20,159 nucleotides of DNA from a virus, in IMG/VR virus record IMGVR_UViG_3300045941_000360, positions 1 to 20,159 of that record; one strand, given 5' to 3'. The position numbers and the translations under genes are program-made. This document shows positions 1 to 7,864 of the stretch, one piece after another (within the stretch, counting starts at the first letter, position 1; the number at the start of each line of letters is the position of its first letter). Below the pieces are notes generated by a model. That model did no database searches. It was not told the DNA's origin and worked only from the letters and a program-made list of their open reading frames with translations.

Positions 1-1
1 A

Positions 2-160
2 TCGAAGGCGGAGGTCACGACGAGCTCGCGCAGCGACATCAACGGCAACCGGATCATCGAGCTCATGGTCAAGGACGCCGTCGCCGCAGGCTTCCGCTCG
101 GGTGCGTTCGATTCCGTCATGGGCACGACCTACGGGTTGAACCGCCAGGGAGCGCGCTGA
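2..160 (+). CDS. Tail tape-measure protein, C-terminal fragment
   Basis: The frame is open from the window edge and ends in TGA at 158-160, giving 52 residues of a C-terminus (ending GLNRQGAR). The stretch with RSDINGNRIIELMVKDAV followed by a Gly-rich tail resembles the last residues of siphophage tape-measure proteins, where a short Gly/Arg-rich end is common. The position supports this: the next four genes follow the lambda order M, L, K, I/J, and the gene before M in lambda is the tape measure (H). A tape measure sets tail length and is ejected with the DNA. The fragment is too short for a firm family call, and any tail protein upstream of M could end this way. Confidence 0.5.
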   Translation, partial: SKAEVTTSSRSDINGNRIIELMVKDAVAAGFRSGAFDSVMGTTYGLNRQGAR

Positions 161-161
161 C

Positions 162-518
162 ATGCCAAATAACCCCTGGCCGCCCGGCATCAGCGAGGCG
201 TTCACCTCCGACGCCTTCAGCGAGAGCCCGCAGGAAGTCACGATCCGCACCGACATGGACACCGGTCCGCCGAAGGTGCGCCGGCGGTTCTTGAACCCGG
301 TGCGCACCTACGAGTGCAATATCGTGCTCCGGAATGCCGCCGAGTATGCGGAGCTTCGCGACTTCTACTACGTCATCTGCCAGGGCGGCACCGACACGAT
401 CCTGATGGCGCACCCGATCACGGGCGTCGCGACCTCGTTCCGCTTCGCCTCGCCGCCGCAGTTCTCCGCGCTCGGCATCGCCTGGCGCGCGGCGTTCCGG
501 CTCGAGGCGCTGCCGTGA
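162..518 (+). CDS. Minor tail protein, gpM-like position
   Basis: A 118-residue protein. The ATG at 162 follows the tape-measure stop by one base, and a GGGAG ribosome site lies at 148-152. It has no signal peptide or membrane segment. The N-terminal half is rich in Pro and Arg (GPPKVRRRF), and the end has the pattern WRAAFRLEALP, typical of small phage tail proteins just downstream of the tape measure. It sits where lambda gpM, a tail-tip assembly protein, would be and has a similar length (gpM is about 109 residues). The stop overlaps the GTG of the next gene (515-518), so the two are probably translationally coupled. The role is inferred mainly from gene order; sequence similarity to gpM itself is not obvious by eye. 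Confidence 0.6.
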   Translation: MPNNPWPPGISEAFTSDAFSESPQEVTIRTDMDTGPPKVRRRFLNPVRTYECNIVLRNAAEYAELRDFYYVICQGGTDTILMAHPITGVATSFRFASPPQFSALGIAWRAAFRLEALP

Positions 519-991
519 GCCGCACGCTCTCCGCGCAGGCAGTCCTGTCGCTCAACTCGCTCTCGACCGGGGCGGCGTGGTTCGTCCTGGTCCATATCCA
601 GCACCCGGAGCTGGATACGCCGCATCGCTTCGTCAATAACACGACCGATGTTGTCGCGCTCGGTCACACCTGGGTCGGGTATCCGTTCGATCTCACGCTC
701 GCGGTTGATGACGGACAGACGAATCCGAGCGTGGAGGTCCGCTTCGACAACGTGAACCGCGCCCTGATCGAGGTGATCCGGGGACTCCCCAGCGCGCCGA
801 CGCTCGACGTGTATGTGGTGCTCTCGACGCAGCCGAACGTGATCGAGATGAGCCTCCTCGACATGACGATCATGGACATCACCTACGACATGCAGTCGAT
901 CAGCGGGCGGCTCATCAGCGGGGATTTGCTCAACGCCCCATGGCCTGCGGATAGTTATGACCCGAGCCAATTCCCTTCGGTGTTCGCGTAA
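515..991 (+). CDS. DUF1833 family phage tail protein (gpL-like position)
   Basis: The frame is open further upstream (from 314), but the chosen start is GTG at 515, giving 158 residues and a 4-base GTGA overlap with the preceding stop. The body matches the DUF1833 pattern of tail-tip proteins: an early PHRFVNNTTDV segment, a Gly-Tyr-Pro-Phe stretch, a central strand with SVEVRFDNVNRALIEVIRGL, and the C-terminal signature SGRLISGDLLNAPWPADSYDPSQFPSVF. DUF1833 proteins replace or accompany lambda gpL between M and K in many proteobacterial siphophages and are thought to belong to the tail tip. The gene ends three bases before the HNH endonuclease gene, which appears to have been inserted between this gene and the NlpC/P60 gene. 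Confidence 0.8.
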   Translation: MSRTLSAQAVLSLNSLSTGAAWFVLVHIQHPELDTPHRFVNNTTDVVALGHTWVGYPFDLTLAVDDGQTNPSVEVRFDNVNRALIEVIRGLPSAPTLDVYVVLSTQPNVIEMSLLDMTIMDITYDMQSISGRLISGDLLNAPWPADSYDPSQFPSVFA

Positions 992-994
992 CCC

Positions 995-1489
995 ATGAAA
1001 ACGGCCAAGCATATCGATCAACAACTGGCGCTCGAACTGTTCGAGTATCGCGATGGCAGGCTGTTCTGGAAGGTGTCGCGCAGGGGCATTTGGATTGGAC
1101 GGCAGGTGCGCACTCCGCACGGCGGCGGCTATCTCGTAGTGGGAGTCAAAGAGTTCGGAGGATTGGTGTTAGTTCATCGCGTCGTCTGGACGATGCATCA
1201 CGGAGCTATCCCAAAGGGATATCAGATCGATCACATCAACGGCGACAGAGCCGACAACCGCATCGAGAATCTGCGCGTGGTTCCGCAGGAACTAAACATG
1301 CGCAATGTCCCGCGTGGGAACGGCAGCGGCATCTGTGGGGTTCACAGAAAGGGAAAATCGTGGCGGGCACATGTGAGCCTGAACAATCACACGGTCTACA
1401 TTGGCACCTATCCCGATTACTTTGAAGCCTGCTGCGCCCGCAAGTCGGCGGAAGCGCAGCATGGGTTCACGTCACGGCACGGACGATGA
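995..1489 (+). CDS. HNH homing-type endonuclease with AP2-like C-terminus
   Basis: A 164-residue free-standing nuclease. Residues about 61-93 carry the HNH_3 core: H61 in VHRVVW, then DH at 79-80, N82, N88 and N92 in DHINGDRADNRIENLR. Residues 112-158 (GICGVHRKGKSWRAHVSLN and following) look like the AP2 DNA-binding domain often fused to HNH in phage homing enzymes. Such enzymes nick or cut an allele lacking the insertion so that the gene copies itself. Base use is less GC-rich than in the tail genes on both sides, which fits recent entry. It starts three bases after the DUF1833 stop and its TGA overlaps the ATG of the NlpC/P60 gene, so it sits in the tail operon without breaking a reading frame. 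It is not expected to have a structural role. Confidence 0.88.
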   Translation: MKTAKHIDQQLALELFEYRDGRLFWKVSRRGIWIGRQVRTPHGGGYLVVGVKEFGGLVLVHRVVWTMHHGAIPKGYQIDHINGDRADNRIENLRVVPQELNMRNVPRGNGSGICGVHRKGKSWRAHVSLNNHTVYIGTYPDYFEACCARKSAEAQHGFTSRHGR

Positions 1490-1884
1490 TGCGCGACCTT
1501 GCCCGCTACGTCGGCATACCGTATCGCGACAAGGGAAGCGATCCCGAGACCGGGCTCGACTGCTGGCAGCTCGTGCGCCTCTTCTACCGCGAGGAGCTCG
1601 GGAAGACGATCCCCGACTACATGGCGTTCTACCGCTCCTCTCTCAGCATCGTGGAGGCGAGCGGTGCCATCGTGCGCGCGATCCCCGACTGGAATCCGGT
1701 CGAGCCGCCGGCATACGGTGACGTTCTGGTATTCCGCATCACGCGTTCGCCCTGGCACACGGCGATCTGTCTGGACGACGGGCAGATGCTGCACACCGAC
1801 GAAGGCCACGGCTCGGTCATCGAGCCGGTATCGTCGCTGCGCTGGCGCGACCGTTTCTACGGCGCCTACCGATGGAAGTTCTGA
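1486..1884 (+). CDS. NlpC/P60 peptidase-like tail assembly protein (gpK-like)
   Basis: A 132-residue papain-like NlpC/P60 domain and little else. The nucleophile is C26 in GLDCWQLVRLFY, the catalytic His is H91 in SPWHTAICLDDGQ, and H103 is a plausible third polar residue. This layout and size match tail proteins in the lambda gpK position, which are proposed to cut peptidoglycan cross-bridges during DNA entry or to act in tail-tip assembly. The start is ATG 1486 (an MM start) or ATG 1489; both overlap the stop of the inserted HNH gene. Its end overlaps the start of the J-like gene by 13 bases. The tail-tip function is inferred from gene order; the fold assignment rests on the motifs. Confidence 0.85.
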   Translation: MMRDLARYVGIPYRDKGSDPETGLDCWQLVRLFYREELGKTIPDYMAFYRSSLSIVEASGAIVRAIPDWNPVEPPAYGDVLVFRITRSPWHTAICLDDGQMLHTDEGHGSVIEPVSSLRWRDRFYGAYRWKF

Positions 1885-4800
1885 CGCAGCGGCTCGACCG
1901 GCGGCGCTCGCGCGGCTTCGCCGAAGAGGGCAAGACGTGCGCTGACCTGGTGGAGGCCTTCGCGCCCGCGATCGACCACGAGTTCATCGTCGTCACCGTG
2001 AACGGCGTCGATGTCCCGCGCGAGTGGTGGCCGAGCGTCACGCCCAAGGAGCACACGACCGTCATCGTTGCCATCGTCCCCGGCAAGGGCGGGGGCGGGA
2101 AGAAGAACGCGCTGGCGTTGATCGCCTCGATTGCGATTGCAGTCGTCGCTCCGGTCGCGGCGGGCGCGATACTCGGGGCATCGGCAGGCACAACGATCGC
2201 GTTCGGGGTCACCTACGGACAGGTGCTCGCCGCCGGCATCGGCATGGTCGCTAACCTGGCGTTGGGCGCGCTCTTCAAGCCCTCGCAGCCGTCGATCTCT
2301 GCCGCGAGCGCATCGACCAGCAGTGCGGGCGCCTCGCCGACTTACTCGCTGCAGGGACAGTCGAACCTGATCGACCCGTTCGGCCCGGTGCGCCGGATCT
2401 TCGGGACGCACCGCATCTGGCCCACTGTCGTCGGCCGCCCGATCGTGGAGGTCTACGGCGACGATCAATACATGACGACGCTCTACGACATCGGGGCGGG
2501 CGACTACGAAGTGTCCGATGTTCGCATCGGCGCCTCGCACATCGGCTACTTCCAGAATGCGAGCTACAACGTTCACCGCAACACCAAGACGCCGACCCTC
2601 TCCTGGTATTGGGGCGCGCGTCACGACGACGCCTATAACCTGAAGCTCTCGAGCTCGGCGTGGAGTCAGGTCGATACCGTCATCGACGCCGGCTACTTCA
2701 TCGTTACGTTCCTGTTTCCGACCGGCATCGCGGCGATCGACCAGAATACCGGCGCGACTCTTCAGAACATCGTCAAGTTCCATCTGCAGTATGCCGACTA
2801 CGGACAGGAGAACTGGCGACCGGTCGAGGGCGCCTATCAGTGGTGGAGTTCGCGCCCGATCAATCAGCCATCGGGAGCGAATGCCGAAGTCAGTGGCGGG
2901 CAGCAGTTGCGTTCCGACTATGACGGCTCCTCACCGAATCCGGACGACTCCGAGGGCAACTGGGGAGGCCCGCCGGACGATGGACAAGGCGGCGACCTGC
3001 GCGTGCCGCGCGTGGGGCCGCGCATAGTCAGGCAACGCACCTATACGAAAACGGACGGCTACCCGGTCGGCGCGACATCGCTCGTGCTGCGCTCGACCAG
3101 CATCACGATGCCTTACGGGTCGAAGTTCGCCCACAACGGCACGACCTATACCGTGAACGGCACGGTGACGACCACGGCACAGTCGCACAGTATCTCGCCG
3201 CCGCTGCAGACGGAAATCATCACGCAGGTATGGCTCGTTACGACGGGCGAGGACGGAGGGGAGAGCGAAACATACGCATCGCCGCCTCTGGTCACGCTCT
3301 ACGATACCAGCGGCGCCTACGAGGTCCGCGACTCGCGCATCCAGCAACTGGCGCTCTCGGTCTCGGTGCGCCCGGTCTACGATTCATGGGTAGGTGGCAA
3401 GCGTTACTCCATCCGCGCCATGCAGACGATGGGGGCCGGCGACGACCGCACGACCTACGGCGACATGCTGCTCGCGAGCGTGACGACGATCCTCGGCAAC
3501 GTGCCCACCATCAACCTGCGAAACGAGCACACGCTCCTCGAGCTCCGCGTGAAGGCCAACGACCAGGTGAGCGGCGTCCTGGAGGAGCTCTCGTGCTTCG
3601 CGCAGTCGTATCTCACGGTCTATCGGGCCGGGGCGTGGCGCTACGAAATCTCCAACAATCCCGCCTGGTGTCTGCTCGAGGTGCTGCGCGGGAAGATGAA
3701 CAAGCGCCCCATAGCGGACGCCAAGATCGACTGGCAGAGCTTCATCGACTGGGCCGACTACTGCGACTCCACGCACCCGGCGACGGGACAGATGCGCGCC
3801 AAGTTCGATCACGTCGTCGATTACAACACGACGATCTTCGCTCTGGCCCAGACGATCACGGCGAGCGGGCGCGCGACGCTTACGCCCGGCGACGGGAAGC
3901 TGCGCGTCATCATCGATCAGCCGAAGTCCACGCCTGTGCAGGTATTCACGCCGCACAACTCCAGAAGCTTCAGCGGGACGCGCACCTTCATCGAGGCGCC
4001 GCACGGCTTCCGCGCGAAGTTCATGAACCGGCACACCTGGAAGATCGAGGAGTTCGTCGTCTACAACGACGGCTATGACTTCAGCAACGCAGCCGTATTC
4101 GAGCAGATCGAGTTCCCCGGCGTCACGCGCGACTACCAGGTCTGGTGCGACGCGCGCTACCGCATGGCGCAGGCCATCCATCGCCAGGAGACGTGGACGC
4201 TCGACGTGGACCTGGAGAACTTGATCTGCACGCGCGGCGATCTCGTTCACGTCGCGCACGACGTGCCGATGCTCGGCGGACTCCCCTCGCGCATCAAGGA
4301 TGTCGTCTACAGCGGGAACGTCGCCGTTCAGTGGACGCTGACCGAGCCCGTGGACTTCGGCGGGAATCCGGGCGCCTACGGCTTCACGATGCGCTCGATC
4401 GCTGGCGTCATCCAGCAGGGGCAGTTTGCCGAGCAGATCGATCCCTACACCGTGCGGCCGGCCGTTCCGATCGGGAACGTCGAGATCGGGGATCTCCATG
4501 TCTGGGGAGAGATGTCGCGCGTGACCTATCCGTTCCTGGTCGCGGCGATCAACCCGCAGCCGGACCTGGCGGCCTCGTTGACGCTCGTTCCCTACGCGGG
4601 CGCGGCGATCCACGGCGCGGACACGGGCGCGATCCCGCCCTACGATCCGGTAGTCGATTCGGACCTGTCGCTGATTGCGCCGCCAGCGATATCGCGCGTC
4701 ACGGTGCTGCAGAAGATCGTCTACGCGAACCGTCGCCCGCTGCTCACTGTGTCATTCGATTGGCGCGACTACGTAGCGCCCACGGCTGTTACCTACGAGG

Positions 4801-6188
4801 TCTGGGTGGCGTGGGATCTTCACGAGGGCGGCACGCCGTTCCTGCTCGGGCGCTCCAATGCGCCGAACATGCAATGGCTGCAGGACGTGGATCTCTCCGT
4901 GCTGCGCTCGTATCCGGGGACGCATTTCTGCGTGTGGGTGCTCGGCGTCAACGCCTTCGGCGCGAAGCGCACGATCTACGAGACGCCCGCGACGTGCGAC
5001 AACCTGATCGGGGACTTCACCAAGCCCAGCGCGCCGCCGATGTTCGAGCTCGATCTCAAGCGCGACACCATCACGCTCAACTGGGAGCATCCGGACAACC
5101 CGGACGTGGACTTCTACGAGGTGCGCTACGACCCGCGCGTCGCTGGCGCGGCCTATGGCGCATCGACGCTCCTCGCGCCGCAGATCGCTTACCCGACGCG
5201 CTCCATGGATGTCCCGAGCAGGCTGGGGACGTATTACATCAAGACGATCGATACGAGCGGCAACCGCTCGGACGAGTTCGCGAGCTCGTTCACGCCGGGG
5301 GAGAACATCTGGCAGTTGAACGTGATCGATACGTGGGACGACAAGCCGGAGGGCTGGCACGGGATCAAGAGCAATTTCAAGGTGACGGACGGCGCGCTCG
5401 AGACGGTGCAGACGACGCCAGGCGAATACGTGCGGCGCGCGGAGTATTACTACGCCGACATCTACGACGGGGGCGCGATCTTTCAGACGCGCTTCACTTC
5501 CAAGATCACGGGCGGTGCGGTGAGCGCGAATTCCACGATGGCATTCTGGATTCCGTTGGCGGCGGCGGCGCCGATCGGCGGCTCGGTCGTCCTCGACTCG
5601 GGCACGGTCGAATCGATTGCCGAGCTCGTGGACGTGTGGCACGAGATCCGCTGGGTGACGGTCGAGGGCACGATGTCCGATTGGGAGCCACTGGCGAGCG
5701 CCGATCCGATCGGCGTGGGGGAGGCCAACTTCGGGGCCTGGCGGCGCTTCCAGGTCGGCGACTACATCGGGCAGCAATTCCAGTTTCGCCTGATCGCGGA
5801 ATACATCGGGCCGGATGTCGTCGCCGACGTGGGCGCGTTAATCGGCGGGGCGCAGATCGACATCGACATGACCGACCGCGTGGACGGTCAATACGATGTG
5901 CACTGTCCTGCCGGCGGGATGCGCATCCTCTATCAGCCTGCATTCAAGGAGCGCCCGGCGCTCGGGATCACTGGCGACAACGTGAGCGTTGGGGATCGGC
6001 ACGTCATCAGCAACGCCGACCGTAACGGCTTCGATCTCGAGTTCTTCAACGGCGCGGGATCGGTTGCGCGCCAGTTCGACTGGCTCGCGAAGGGCTATGG
6101 CATGGAGTCAACACGCGTGATAGATGCGCTGACACGCAGGGGCACGCGAGGGGCTGCACAGCGCGTCATCACAAGGAGAGCAGCATGA
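1872..6188 (+). CDS. Tail tip host-specificity protein, gpJ-like with gpI-like N-terminus
   Basis: A 1438-residue central tail-tip protein. Residues 1-70 look like the beta-grasp domain of lambda gpI (DHEFIVVTVNGVDVP segment), followed by GKGGGGKK (71-78) and a long hydrophobic Ala/Gly/Ile stretch (about 80-134). The J-type body begins near residue 160 (IDPFGPVRRIFGTHRIWPTV) and includes the baseplate-hub-like section with LEELSCFAQSYLTVYRAGAW and RAKFMNRHTWKIEEFVVYND. A polar, probably flexible insert lies around 326-383. A fibronectin-III-like domain is visible around 1054-1150 (DTITLNWEHPDNPDVDFYEV), and the last 280 residues are probably beta-rich and involved in receptor or fibre contact. 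It acts at the distal tail to contact the host. It overlaps the genes on both sides (13 and 4 bases). Confidence 0.9.
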   Translation: MEVLTQRLDRRRSRGFAEEGKTCADLVEAFAPAIDHEFIVVTVNGVDVPREWWPSVTPKEHTTVIVAIVPGKGGGGKKNALALIASIAIAVVAPVAAGAILGASAGTTIAFGVTYGQVLAAGIGMVANLALGALFKPSQPSISAASASTSSAGASPTYSLQGQSNLIDPFGPVRRIFGTHRIWPTVVGRPIVEVYGDDQYMTTLYDIGAGDYEVSDVRIGASHIGYFQNASYNVHRNTKTPTLSWYWGARHDDAYNLKLSSSAWSQVDTVIDAGYFIVTFLFPTGIAAIDQNTGATLQNIVKFHLQYADYGQENWRPVEGAYQWWSSRPINQPSGANAEVSGGQQLRSDYDGSSPNPDDSEGNWGGPPDDGQGGDLRVPRVGPRIVRQRTYTKTDGYPVGATSLVLRSTSITMPYGSKFAHNGTTYTVNGTVTTTAQSHSISPPLQTEIITQVWLVTTGEDGGESETYASPPLVTLYDTSGAYEVRDSRIQQLALSVSVRPVYDSWVGGKRYSIRAMQTMGAGDDRTTYGDMLLASVTTILGNVPTINLRNEHTLLELRVKANDQVSGVLEELSCFAQSYLTVYRAGAWRYEISNNPAWCLLEVLRGKMNKRPIADAKIDWQSFIDWADYCDSTHPATGQMRAKFDHVVDYNTTIFALAQTITASGRATLTPGDGKLRVIIDQPKSTPVQVFTPHNSRSFSGTRTFIEAPHGFRAKFMNRHTWKIEEFVVYNDGYDFSNAAVFEQIEFPGVTRDYQVWCDARYRMAQAIHRQETWTLDVDLENLICTRGDLVHVAHDVPMLGGLPSRIKDVVYSGNVAVQWTLTEPVDFGGNPGAYGFTMRSIAGVIQQGQFAEQIDPYTVRPAVPIGNVEIGDLHVWGEMSRVTYPFLVAAINPQPDLAASLTLVPYAGAAIHGADTGAIPPYDPVVDSDLSLIAPPAISRVTVLQKIVYANRRPLLTVSFDWRDYVAPTAVTYEVWVAWDLHEGGTPFLLGRSNAPNMQWLQDVDLSVLRSYPGTHFCVWVLGVNAFGAKRTIYETPATCDNLIGDFTKPSAPPMFELDLKRDTITLNWEHPDNPDVDFYEVRYDPRVAGAAYGASTLLAPQIAYPTRSMDVPSRLGTYYIKTIDTSGNRSDEFASSFTPGENIWQLNVIDTWDDKPEGWHGIKSNFKVTDGALETVQTTPGEYVRRAEYYYADIYDGGAIFQTRFTSKITGGAVSANSTMAFWIPLAAAAPIGGSVVLDSGTVESIAELVDVWHEIRWVTVEGTMSDWEPLASADPIGVGEANFGAWRRFQVGDYIGQQFQFRLIAEYIGPDVVADVGALIGGAQIDIDMTDRVDGQYDVHCPAGGMRILYQPAFKERPALGITGDNVSVGDRHVISNADRNGFDLEFFNGAGSVARQFDWLAKGYGMESTRVIDALTRRGTRGAAQRVITRRAA

Positions 6189-7306
6189 GTCAATTCGATT
6201 TCGGAACCATCGACCCCAACGTCAAGACAGGGACGCAGCTCGCCTCCGACCTGAATCAGTGGCGCACTGCAGTCCACTCCACCCATGCAGGCGCAGCGCG
6301 GCCCTCCTATGCTTCGCCAGGTATGCTGTGGGTCGATCAGACGAGCGCGTCGGATTGGAAACTGAAACTCGCGACGGCGACCGGCGACACGATCATCGGC
6401 GGGATCAATCCGACGACGAATGTTTCCGTGTCGCGATTCCCTGACGGCACGTTCGCCGCGCCGTCGATTGCGTTCGCGAGCGAGCCGGGATTGGGGATTT
6501 ATAGGTCCGGCCAGGGGTCCATGAATATTGCTGCCAACTTTCTGACGTTAAAGGCTAACGGCAACGGGCACGCATTTATTGATATTCAGAATGATGGCAG
6601 CGGGAAAACGTGTCAGATTCGCAGTTATACAAACACTTCAATGCGCTGGAGAATGATGTTTGGGAACGGCGACGCTGAGTCATCTGGCAATGCTGGTTCC
6701 GATTTTCAGCTAAACCGATTCGGTGACGCTGGCAATGATCTTGGCACTACGCTCTTAATCTTTCGCGCTACCGGCGCGTTCAAAGCGGTGGGCAATCAGG
6801 CCCCAGCAGCCGGAGTTAGTGAGCACGAATTCAACAATAATGTTGATGGCGGCTTGTATGGGCTTCGCGTCAGGAACAGCGCGCCGACTAGTGGTCACGG
6901 AATTCATTTGATGTTGCCGAGCGTGGGCGATAATAGTTCCTGTAATTTCATTACGGGTGCCAACAGCGCGGGATACAGGTTTGGCGTCATGTCAAACAGC
7001 GGCATCTATAACAATCAGTCTGCTAACTCCAACTGGAGCGATGCCAACGTGAAACAGAACATCGTTCCCTCGCCTGATTACACCGCGTTCGTCGAGCAGT
7101 TGCAGTTCAAACGGTTCAGCTACGTGAGCGATCCGACCTACGAAACGGACGACGTTATCGCGCAGGAGCTGGAAGCACTCGATCAATCGCTGGTGACGAC
7201 GGTAGAGGGCACGCGCGCCGTATACAGTCACCGGCTGCAACAACGCATTAATTCCGTGATCCCTAGACTTATCGCGCGGATCAAGGCGCTAGAGGCGAAA
7301 CAATGA
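6185..7306 (+). CDS. Tail fibre protein with C-terminal S74 intramolecular chaperone
   Basis: A 373-residue receptor-binding fibre. The N-terminal 90 residues (start MSQFDFGTIDPNVKTGTQLA) resemble tail-attachment segments; the middle is Gly/Asn/Ser-rich beta structure. From about residue 283 it has the peptidase S74 chaperone: SDANVKQNI with S285, D286 and K290 matching the Ser/Lys self-cleavage centre of endosialidase-type chaperones, then FKRFSYVSD, a QELE segment and a C-terminal helix (INSVIPRLIARIKALEAKQ). The chaperone trimerises the fibre and then cuts itself off before S285. Base use becomes clearly more AT-rich from about 6480 to 7260, suggesting an exchanged receptor-binding module. 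ATG 6185 overlaps the J stop by 4 bases, and an AGGAG site lies at 6174-6178. Confidence 0.85.
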   Translation: MSQFDFGTIDPNVKTGTQLASDLNQWRTAVHSTHAGAARPSYASPGMLWVDQTSASDWKLKLATATGDTIIGGINPTTNVSVSRFPDGTFAAPSIAFASEPGLGIYRSGQGSMNIAANFLTLKANGNGHAFIDIQNDGSGKTCQIRSYTNTSMRWRMMFGNGDAESSGNAGSDFQLNRFGDAGNDLGTTLLIFRATGAFKAVGNQAPAAGVSEHEFNNNVDGGLYGLRVRNSAPTSGHGIHLMLPSVGDNSSCNFITGANSAGYRFGVMSNSGIYNNQSANSNWSDANVKQNIVPSPDYTAFVEQLQFKRFSYVSDPTYETDDVIAQELEALDQSLVTTVEGTRAVYSHRLQQRINSVIPRLIARIKALEAKQ

Positions 7307-7473
7307 GCGACAAGCCGAACGGAACGAATGGGACGATGACGGAACAGGAAGTGGAATACGTGGCGCAAGTTCTGGCGCAACGTCCGCTCGCCGAATCGTT
7401 GGCGCTCTGGTTGAAATTGACAGGCCAGGAAATCGTGAAGGCGGGACCGCCCGCGCCGCCGCCCGCCGGGTGA
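7303..7473 (+). CDS. Small phage protein of unknown function (56 aa)
   Basis: ATG 7303 overlaps the TGA of the fibre gene (ATGA), and the frame runs 56 residues to TGA 7471-7473. The sequence has a polar N-terminus, an amphipathic helical middle (MTEQEVEYVAQVLAQRPLAE, then SLALWLKLTG) and a Pro/Ala-rich end (GPPAPPPAG). There is no signal peptide or membrane segment. I do not recognise the family. Tight coupling to the fibre gene at one end and four bases to the lipoprotein gene at the other support its being a real gene. A tail-fibre accessory role is possible but only by position. Confidence 0.6.
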   Translation: MSDKPNGTNGTMTEQEVEYVAQVLAQRPLAESLALWLKLTGQEIVKAGPPAPPPAG

Positions 7474-7477
7474 ACCA

Positions 7478-7675
7478 ATGTGGTTCCGTTACGTGGTCGC
7501 GCTCGGGCTCGTGCTGATCGGGATCGCGTTCGTCCTGATGATCCTCGCCGGCTGCAGCGGGTTCAAGGTCGAGGGCGCCTGCACCTACGAGCGCACCGTC
7601 ACGACGAGCTACCAGTGCCAGCCCGACGGCCAGCTCGAGCACTACCGCGTCGCGCCCGGCGGGCCGGAGCCGTGA
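7478..7675 (+). CDS. Small phage lipoprotein (65 aa)
   Basis: It begins MWFRYVVALGLVLIGIAFVL and continues to a lipobox LAGC with the lipidated cysteine at C26; the mature part is about 40 residues with two further cysteines (C35, C47). This predicts export and lipid anchoring. It is the last gene of the tail operon, four bases after the 56-residue gene. Phage lipoproteins in this place can block superinfection by the same receptor or take part in lysis as an Rz1-like spanin. No embedding Rz frame or proline-rich Rz1 body is seen, so the role is open. The stop at 7673-7675 is followed by the gene-free attP region. Confidence 0.65.
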   Translation: MWFRYVVALGLVLIGIAFVLMILAGCSGFKVEGACTYERTVTTSYQCQPDGQLEHYRVAPGGPEP

Positions 7676-7702
7676 GGGTTACACGTGGAACGATCGGCCC
7701 TC

Positions 7703-7727
7703 TGGCATAATGGCCGGCATAATGGCC
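7703..7727 (+). repeat. Left arm-type integrase repeats (two copies)
   Basis: Two direct copies of GGCATAATGGCC start 12 bases apart (7704 and 7716). The same 8-mer GGCATAAT recurs twice at 7866-7888 in the same orientation on the other side of the core. Paired direct repeats on both sides of an attP core are typical arm-type sites bound by the N-terminal domain of tyrosine integrases. Confidence 0.72.
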
Positions 7728-7798
7728 AAAAAAACCCGGTTATCGGGGGTAGTCGAACATCCCTGTTTATCTATGAAGCGATAACCCGGAAATATCGC

Positions 7799-7811
7799 TA
7801 AGTCCTTGATT
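7799..7811 (-). promoter_or_regulatory. IHF binding site, left of core
   Basis: On the minus strand the 13 bases fit the IHF consensus WATCAANNNNTTR at every defined position (on the plus strand TAA, four bases, TTGATT). It is the mirror partner of the site at 7844-7856. IHF bends attP DNA so that arm-bound integrase reaches the core. Confidence 0.7.
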
Positions 7812-7817
7812 TAATGA

Positions 7818-7840
7818 TTCGATTCCAATCGCGCCTACCA
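7818..7840 (+). other. attP core matching a tRNA 3' end
   Basis: The 23 bases fit the tRNA plan exactly: a T-loop TTCGATT (7818-7824), five bases of T-stem (CCAAT), seven of acceptor stem (CGCGCCT), discriminator A and CCA (7838-7840). The bases upstream do not complete the T-stem (ATTGG would be needed), so only the 3' end is present. This is the usual situation when a phage integrates into a tRNA gene and restores its end. An inverted repeat CGATT-CC-AATCG (7820-7831) may mark the core-type integrase sites. I cannot name the tRNA; the 5' end of the host gene should read AGGCGCG. Confidence 0.65.
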
Positions 7841-7843
7841 TAA

Positions 7844-7856
7844 AATCAATGACTTA
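7844..7856 (+). promoter_or_regulatory. IHF binding site, right of core (H'-like)
   Basis: The 13 bases AATCAATGACTTA fit WATCAANNNNTTR at every defined position. The site lies between the core and the right arm repeats, where lambda has its H' site. Confidence 0.72.
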
Positions 7857-7864
7857 CGAGCGTC

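Noticed and set aside
3384-4613. Long minus-strand frame (409 codons) inside the J-like gene
   Set aside because: It is Arg/Val/Asp-rich with no recognisable domain and lies opposite a clear J gene; high GC leaves such frames open by chance. The same applies to 4145-6025 on the plus strand and 4752-5777 on the minus strand.
7818-7840. A functional tRNA gene
   Set aside because: Only the 3' 23 bases fit; no T-stem partner, anticodon arm or 5' acceptor strand lies upstream.
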